A DNA stretch of 64,000 nt, taken from assembly GCF_017086365.1 (NCBI RefSeq), contig NZ_CP070969.1, positions 3,410,001 through 3,474,000 of the forward strand, in the 5' to 3' direction. The stretch comes from Paenibacillus tianjinensis (lineage in GTDB: Bacteria; Bacillota; Bacilli; Paenibacillales; Paenibacillaceae). The position numbers were made by a program, and so were the translations under genes. This document shows positions 59,349 through 64,000 of this stretch, piece by piece (position 1 is the first letter of the stretch; every line of letters begins with the position of its first letter). Below the pieces are notes generated by a model. That model was not told the origin of the DNA. It searched no databases and saw only the letters and a list, made by a program, of their open reading frames with translations.

Positions 59349-60437
59349 TCAATACTCATCTAGCACCCTCTGCCATCCGGAATTACGTGTCCGTGGAGCT
59401 GCTTTTACTGCTGCAGCAGCCGTCTTCCGTTTTTGCTTTACCTCTTTGCTGTTTTGGTAACGCAGCTCCTTTTGGGTTTTGCGGTAGTTAAGCAGCCGCT
59501 TCTCCTCCAAGACACCGCTCGCTATGGCTTCAAGCACCGCACAGCCTTCCTCCCGCTCATGCTTGCAGTCACTGAAGCGGCATTCTGCCGCCAGACTGCT
59601 GATATCTCCAAAGGCAAGGTCAAGTCCGCCATCATCCTCCCACAGCTGCAGTTCCCGCATTCCGGGGGTATCGATAATAATCGCTCCATCCGGCAGGACG
59701 AACAGTTCACGGTGGGTTGTTGTGTGCCTCCCCCGGCTGTCCCCTTCTCGGACATCCTGCGTCAGCTGCAGGTTCTGACCGCTTAACCAGTTGACCATCG
59801 TTGACTTGCCGCAGCCGGAGGACCCGGTCAGCGCCACGGTCTGCCCGCTGCGGATATACGGCAGCAGCTCATCACGTCCGTCACCGAGCAAAGCGCTGAC
59901 CGCATGAACAGGTACACCGGGCGCGGCCCGCTCCATCTCCGCAATTTTCTGATCAGCATCCTGGCACAGATCGGCTTTGGTCAGCAGGATTACCGGATTT
60001 GCTCCGCTGTTCCAGGCCATGATTAGATACCGCTCCATCCGCCGCACATTAAAGTCATCATTTAGTGCACTAACAAGAAATAAGGTGTCCACATTGGCAG
60101 CTACAATCTGCTCTACTTGCGTATTTCCTGCCACTTTACGCGAGATAACGCTGTGTCGGGGAAGTACACCATGAATAACGGCATATTCTCCGCCATCCTG
60201 TATTGCCAGGGTGACCCAGTCACCGATGGCCGGGAATTCTCCCGAGTCCGTGAGGGTATGCCGGAGCCGTCCGGCCAGTTCCCCCCAGGTTTCCCCCGTC
60301 TCCGTCATGACCCGGTATTTGCTTCCGAAATCACCGGTAATTCTGCCGGGAATACGTTTGTTGCCTTCCTGTTCCTGATGCTTCTCGCTCCACTTGTTTT
60401 GCCAGCTTTCATTCCATCCGTATTGTTCAATAGTCAT
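59349..60437 (-). CDS. rsgA: RsgA-type circularly permuted GTPase, long form
   Basis: 362 aa from ATG 60437 (MTIEQYGWNESWQNKWSEKH) with AGGAGG 12 nt upstream. OB-like N-terminal domain, then permuted G motifs: G4 LLTKADL, G1 GSSGCGKSTMVN, G3 DTPGMREL, and a zinc site CRFSDCKHEREEGCAV. RsgA matures the 30S subunit. This version is about 60 residues longer at the N-terminus than the YloQ type, so it may be a second paralogue or specialised form. A leader with two terminators precedes it. Confidence 0.9.
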   Translation of the reverse strand: MTIEQYGWNESWQNKWSEKHQEQEGNKRIPGRITGDFGSKYRVMTETGETWGELAGRLRHTLTDSGEFPAIGDWVTLAIQDGGEYAVIHGVLPRHSVISRKVAGNTQVEQIVAANVDTLFLVSALNDDFNVRRMERYLIMAWNSGANPVILLTKADLCQDADQKIAEMERAAPGVPVHAVSALLGDGRDELLPYIRSGQTVALTGSSGCGKSTMVNWLSGQNLQLTQDVREGDSRGRHTTTHRELFVLPDGAIIIDTPGMRELQLWEDDGGLDLAFGDISSLAAECRFSDCKHEREEGCAVLEAIASGVLEEKRLLNYRKTQKELRYQNSKEVKQKRKTAAAAVKAAPRTRNSGWQRVLDEY

Positions 60438-60525
60438 TGTAGGTTGGTTCCTCCTGAATAGTTGTGAGTGATTTGATGCTGTTTTACGTCGTTCAGTTTT
60501 TCTTCCATCAGTTTTCCGGGAACAC

Positions 60526-60557
60526 AAAAAGCCGCCGGAACAAATGGTTCCGGCGGC
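60526..60557 (-). terminator. Leader terminator 2 upstream of rsgA
   Basis: GCCGCCGGAAC (60557-60547 on the - strand) pairs with GTTCCGGCGGC (60541-60531), 5-nt loop, then TTTTTG. Perfect 11-bp stem, 89 nt before the rsgA ATG. The arm is also complementary to the 3' arm of leader terminator 1. Confidence 0.8.
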
Positions 60558-60638
60558 GGATTTCAGATCCAAAGAAATGAAATCATGTGATATAGGCATA
60601 TCGAATACAGGAATTGTATCGGACATGCCAAACCACGC

Positions 60639-60677
60639 AAAAAAGCCGCCGGAACTCAATACGGTTCCAAGACGGCT
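60639..60677 (-). terminator. Leader terminator 1 upstream of rsgA
   Basis: AGCCGTC-GGAAC with one mismatch and a bulge pairs with GTTCCGGCGGCT, 9-nt loop, then TTTTTTG on the - strand. It follows the leader ORF by about 20-45 nt. Confidence 0.75.
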
Positions 60678-60720
60678 CTAAAAGGCATCACTAGAGCTTA
60701 CCCGCTAAGCTGCGTCAACA

Positions 60721-60801
60721 TTACACTGCAGCCGCTGTTCCCGGAAGACACGTATCTACAACAGTTATTACCGATAACGAACGTACTGTATAAACTGTCA
60801 T
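60721..60801 (-). CDS. Candidate leader peptide upstream of rsgA
   Basis: AAGGAG (60817-60812) precedes two overlapping starts: ATG 60808 (36 codons, MLYDSLYSTFVIGNNCCRYV...) and ATG 60801, 10 nt from the site (26 codons, MTVYTVRSLSVITVVDTCLP then GTAAAV). The second has better spacing. A short ORF followed by alternative hairpins is the layout of ribosome-stalling attenuators. Frame choice and function are inference. Confidence 0.45.
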   Translation of the reverse strand: MTVYTVRSLSVITVVDTCLPGTAAAV

Positions 60802-60903
60802 ATAACATCGTCTCCTTCCGAACTAATATGCTGTAACTATAAACGCTCCTGCCGTAAATTGTCAACTGTAAGCAGTAAAAATTTTCTATACACAGGATTT
60901 ACC

Positions 60904-61575
60904 CTAGATCAGATTTTTCAGCTCATCCAGTTCGTCGATCGTTTTCCATGGATGCGCATCCAGGTTATTATCCCAAGTATGATTACGTTTGAGCCAGACC
61001 GTCTCCATCCCAGCCTTGCCAGCCCCCCAGATGTCATTAACCGGATGATCTCCGATAAACAGCGTATGTTCCGCAGTAGTCCCGAGACGTTCCAGTGCCA
61101 GCCGGTAAATACCCGGATCAGGTTTGCTGATCCCGGCTTCACCTGAGATCACGATGGCCTTGAAATAGCCGCGTAATCCGAGCAGGTCGATTTTACCGTT
61201 CTGCAGATGCGTCTTTCCGTTCGTAACCAGGCCCAAGATATAGCCGCGGTCGCGGCAATAATCCAATGTCTCCACCGCATACTTCATGAGTGCCCCGTGG
61301 CTGGTGTAAGTCTCGTCGTAATATGCGCGGATATCCGCAGCTGCTACCTGCGTTTTCCAAGGGAGCACTTCACTAAGCTCTGCAAAAAATCCGTCTTTAT
61401 CCCGGTAGCCGTCTGCATCCCGTTCAATTATATCCTCCACAACACGCTGAGCTTCCTCTGCAGACAAATGCCCCAGCAGATCCTTTACAAACTGCGTACT
61501 GAAGCTGCGGAAAGTATGATCGCGATCCATAAGTGTGTTGTCCAAATCAAACAGCAAGGCCTGCTTTTCCTTCAT
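60904..61575 (-). CDS. HAD-superfamily hydrolase
   Basis: 223 aa. Motif I LLFDLDNTLMDRDHTF (Asp nucleophile near residue 10), motif II LGLVTNGKTHLQ, Lys region ISGEAGISKPDPGIY, motif III LFIGDHPVNDIWGAGKAG. IA-type helical cap. Similar to YsaA/YjjG-like phosphatases of nucleotides or sugar phosphates; substrate unknown. AAGGAG precedes ATG 61575. A second HAD enzyme of related type lies at 20865-21650. Confidence 0.85.
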   Translation of the reverse strand: MKEKQALLFDLDNTLMDRDHTFRSFSTQFVKDLLGHLSAEEAQRVVEDIIERDADGYRDKDGFFAELSEVLPWKTQVAAADIRAYYDETYTSHGALMKYAVETLDYCRDRGYILGLVTNGKTHLQNGKIDLLGLRGYFKAIVISGEAGISKPDPGIYRLALERLGTTAEHTLFIGDHPVNDIWGAGKAGMETVWLKRNHTWDNNLDAHPWKTIDELDELKNLI

Positions 61576-61707
61576 CCTATAAATCTCCTTCTCTACTGCA
61601 ATTCTTGAGATTCATTGTACTATGTCCCCCCAAGCAAAGAAAAGACTGCCCTGCAGATAAGAAGTCCGGGACTTCATGCTGCGAAGCAGTCTTTCATTAC
61701 GCTATAT

Positions 61708-62163
61708 CTATTCAAAATGCTCCGGCCGGTGCGTCAGCATCATTTCTTCCTCAGTGATATAAAGCGGGAACGGTGGTGTTTCCTTCAGATATCGTTCAGT
61801 GTGCAAGAGACGGTAGTGTACTTCAGGCAGCCAGGCATCCTCAATAAGCGGCAGCTTACCGGTATCGCTAATGTAATTATCTACTGCAGATTGAACCATG
61901 TCCAGGTAATAAGGTACCAGCTTGTCAGCTTCCTCGAAAATTTCAAAGGTCTCACGTGACATATAGAACTTCTGCTGCGGTACTCCGCCTAAATATCGTT
62001 TCAGCCGCGAAAGATCAATGCTTTTATCCTCCAGAATCAGTGCGGTACGGTTAATCGGCGCAGGCATATCTTCTTCAAATTGCCTGACAGCCTGCTTAAT
62101 CTGCGGCAAGGTCACTGTGATCGAATCAGGGATTGTATTTTTTTTAGCGCGTTTGAATATCAT
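61708..62163 (-). CDS. DUF3939-like protein
   Basis: 151 aa. Begins MIFKRAKKNTIPDSITVTLP QIKQAVRQFEEDMP and ends with an acidic-aromatic region (DAWLPEVHYRLLHTERYLKE, PPFPLYITEEEMMLTHRPEH). I associate this with DUF3939, a soluble Bacilli family of unknown function. GAGGAGAC precedes ATG. Confidence 0.6.
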   Translation of the reverse strand: MIFKRAKKNTIPDSITVTLPQIKQAVRQFEEDMPAPINRTALILEDKSIDLSRLKRYLGGVPQQKFYMSRETFEIFEEADKLVPYYLDMVQSAVDNYISDTGKLPLIEDAWLPEVHYRLLHTERYLKETPPFPLYITEEEMMLTHRPEHFE

Positions 62164-62317
62164 ACTGAAAGTCTCCTCTCGTAGTATATGTCAGATAACG
62201 CTTACAATTCCAGTTTATTCGTTTTTCGGATATTTAATCAGCAGACCATTCAACTGTCACAAATTCTCCCCATCTATAAGATCATTAAGTGACATTTTTA
62301 AACAAGCAGCCTTTCCG

Positions 62318-62917
62318 TTATTTCACATTTTCCCAATGCGTCCACATCTCGGGTGGGTTAAGTTCGTATTTGTCGTTCTCCCGGTACATGAATTGATGCA
62401 TAATAAACTCGCGGCGGATCGTAGCGAAGTCCTCATGGAACTGCTGGATGAACTCGTTGATCGACTTCTCGGTATACACGGTTCCCGGTTCCAGCTTCTC
62501 GACAATATACTGCAAGGCAATCAGCTTTTTTTTGTATTGTGCGGGAATCTGGCGTAGCCGTCCGTCTTTGGCAAAAAAGTTGCGCAGCACTGATTCCTTT
62601 AGGCTGTTTTCCGGTGACTGCTGCTCCATCTCCTCTGTTCCTTTGGAAAAAATAAAGTTCAGTGAAGCATTGGAGCCGGCCTTAATAAACTCGGGATTCA
62701 TCTTAAAATACACGGTATTCTTGTCTCTGCGCTCCATGATCATCGAGGCTTCCCGCAGTTTAGCTGCATGATGGGTCACGGTCGGCTGTGACAGATTTAA
62801 GCGCTCTGCCAGCGCCTGTCCGTGGATCTCATCCCCTTTGGATAACAACAGCAGAATGCGGAGTCTGGTCGGATCGGATAACGCTTTATGGTAGTTCACA
62901 ATTTTATCAAGCTGCAC
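62318..62917 (-). CDS. ArsR-type HTH regulator with DUF2087 domain
   Basis: 199 aa from GTG 62917 (MQLDKIVNYHKALSDPTRLR), because the GTG at 62926 touches the AGGAG site. N-terminal ArsR winged helix (ILLLLSKGDEIHGQALAERL, NLSQPTVTHHAAKLREASMI). C-terminal DUF2087 (DGRLRQIPAQYKKKLIALQY, FEPG-like KLEPGTVYTEKSINEFIQQF, HEDFATIRREFIMHQFMYR). A repressor of unknown signal and target; the divergent YpdA-like gene is a possible target. Confidence 0.87.
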   Translation of the reverse strand: MQLDKIVNYHKALSDPTRLRILLLLSKGDEIHGQALAERLNLSQPTVTHHAAKLREASMIMERRDKNTVYFKMNPEFIKAGSNASLNFIFSKGTEEMEQQSPENSLKESVLRNFFAKDGRLRQIPAQYKKKLIALQYIVEKLEPGTVYTEKSINEFIQQFHEDFATIRREFIMHQFMYRENDKYELNPPEMWTHWENVK

Positions 62918-63109
62918 TGGGGTCACGCTCCTGTAGAGTTCATAAGCTTACAAATATAGATGAAATTTATTTAGATATATATCTAATTATATCTTAAGAA
63001 TGAAGGCCCGGCAACTGCGATTCGTGATCTTTCCGCATAGATGGTGTAAAATTTAAATTTAAGGTACCATTTAGGATAGAAATTATCTTTCAGGAGGTCG
63101 CAGTTTATT

Positions 63110-64000
63110 ATGAAAGACGTCATTATTATCGGAGCAGGTCCTTGCGGGCTCTCAGCAGCTATAGAGTGTCAGCGCCAAGGGCTATCCAGTCTAATTATCG
63201 AGAAAAATTTCATCGTTCATTCCATTTTTCTGTATCCGACCAGCATGCAATTTTTCAGCACAACGGCATTGTTAGAAATCGGGGATGTGCCGTTCACCTC
63301 GCCTAATGACAAGCCCTTCCGCCATGAAGCGCTGGTCTATTACCGCCGAGCCGCTGAGCAGCACGGTCTGGAAATCGCTGCTTATGAAGAAGCACTGAGT
63401 GTTGAACGCAAGGAGGACGGCAGCTTTACTGTACATACGGTTAACAAACGGGGCGTTCACCAGAGCCGTCAAGCTGCCAATGTGGTTATCTCTACCGGAT
63501 ATTTCGACCAGCCCAATTTAATTGGAATCCCCGGGGAGGAGCTCCCGAAAGTTACACATTATTTTGGTGAAGCCCATCCTTACACCGGAATGAAAGTGAC
63601 AGTCATCGGCGGCAGCAATTCTGCTGTAGATGCAGCGCTGGAGCTTATGCGTGTCGGTGCATCCGTGGATATGGTCTATCGCGGAGCCAGCATTTCGGAG
63701 AACATTAAACCTTGGGTCCGGCCGATTTTTGAAAGCATGGTTACCAAAAAGAAAATCACACTCCACCTGGAGTCCCGGGTTACAGAAATTACGCCGGCTT
63801 CAGTTACCGTTACCAGACACAGCGGTGAAAGCACCGAGCTCGAAAATGATTTTGTGCTGGCCATGACCGGGTTCCGCCCCAGCCGGACGCTATTATCTTC
63901 CGCAGGGGTGCATATGAACGATGATTTGGATAAACCGGCATTCAATCCTGCCACCATGGAGAGCAACATCCCCGGTCTCTATGTCGCGGGAGTTATTGCT
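63110..64000 (+). CDS. ypdA: YpdA-like bacillithiol disulfide reductase, N-terminal 297 aa
   Basis: Open to the right window edge. ATG 63110 behind CAGGAGG (spacing 12). Two Rossmann motifs: VIIIGAGPCGLSAAIECQRQ near the start (FAD) and VTVIGGSNSAVDAALELMRV (NADPH) around residue 165, with LYPTSMQFFSTTALLEIGDV and VVISTGYFDQPNLIGIPGEE between, and GLYVAGVIA at the end. This matches YpdA/Bdr, the flavoprotein that recycles oxidised bacillithiol. No CxxC redox pair is seen, as expected for this family. Confidence 0.85.
   Translation, partial: MKDVIIIGAGPCGLSAAIECQRQGLSSLIIEKNFIVHSIFLYPTSMQFFSTTALLEIGDVPFTSPNDKPFRHEALVYYRRAAEQHGLEIAAYEEALSVERKEDGSFTVHTVNKRGVHQSRQAANVVISTGYFDQPNLIGIPGEELPKVTHYFGEAHPYTGMKVTVIGGSNSAVDAALELMRVGASVDMVYRGASISENIKPWVRPIFESMVTKKKITLHLESRVTEITPASVTVTRHSGESTELENDFVLAMTGFRPSRTLLSSAGVHMNDDLDKPAFNPATMESNIPGLYVAGVIA

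Noticed and set aside
1..64000. CRISPR arrays, insertion sequences, rRNA genes and canonical tRNAs
   Set aside because: No regularly spaced repeats with unique spacers, no transposase motifs and no standard cloverleaf found on reading; the tRNA-like element at 14.7 kb lacks an anticodon arm.

Overview
The window looks like a Paenibacillus-type, spore-forming Firmicute chromosome. The main reason is gene order: cotE, mutS, mutL, a YpiP-like methyltransferase, miaA, ymaF, hfq, spoVK, hflX, ynbB, glnR, glnA lie close together, as this neighbourhood does in Bacillus subtilis. LexA/YneA, a Cse60-like sporulation protein and a YpdA-like bacillithiol-pathway reductase fit the same lineage. Almost all calls rest on reading the translated sequence and on recognised motifs; no database search was run.

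Bases 1-300 hold the end of a DUF3889-type secreted protein on the + strand. From about 440 to 20,700 lies the early and lysogeny side of a Siphoviridae-like prophage. Its long leftward (- strand) operon has many ATGA/TTGA stop-start overlaps. It carries small accessory proteins, a PAPS-reductase-like PP-loop protein, a RuvC-like resolvase, a DnaB helicase with a G39P-type loader, a replication initiator with an iteron array inside its gene (probable phage origin), an MBL-fold protein, a candidate RecT-like annealing protein and an SbcC-like ATPase. This is the SPP1-like replication/recombination layout. A 217-nt tRNA(Leu)-like element sits in the middle of this operon. The genetic switch (divergent XRE regulators with at least five 16-bp operators) is at 16.5-16.9 kb. 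It is followed on the + strand by a third XRE protein, a hypothetical protein, a lipoprotein and the tyrosine integrase (19.4-20.7 kb), next to a 16-bp perfect hairpin at the right prophage edge. No structural, packaging or lysis genes are in view, so they are either further left or lost.

From 20.8 to 27.6 kb are host genes: a HAD phosphatase, small membrane proteins, the SOS pair yneA/lexA with several LexA boxes, an L,D-transpeptidase, several tiny genes, a GNAT enzyme and an unannotated 41-codon ORF with a good promoter and ribosome site. The block 27.6-45.7 kb is nitrogen control (glnRA with a GlnR box), ynbB, ribosome-associated GTPase HflX, SpoVK, a class A penicillin-binding protein with a hexanucleotide-repeat tail, Hfq, YmaF, tRNA modification (MiaA) and mismatch repair (MutL, MutS).

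From 45.9 to 64 kb are a GNAT enzyme, a phiEco32-type amidoligase beside cotE, an HD-GYP protein, an aromatic-acid-exporter-like protein, an SsuABC/ThiXYZ-type ABC transporter operon with a 64-bp tandem repeat, a GH13 lipoprotein, an azoreductase, a long-form RsgA GTPase preceded by a leader ORF and two mutually complementary terminators, a HAD phosphatase, an ArsR/DUF2087 regulator and the start of a YpdA-like reductase that runs off the window.
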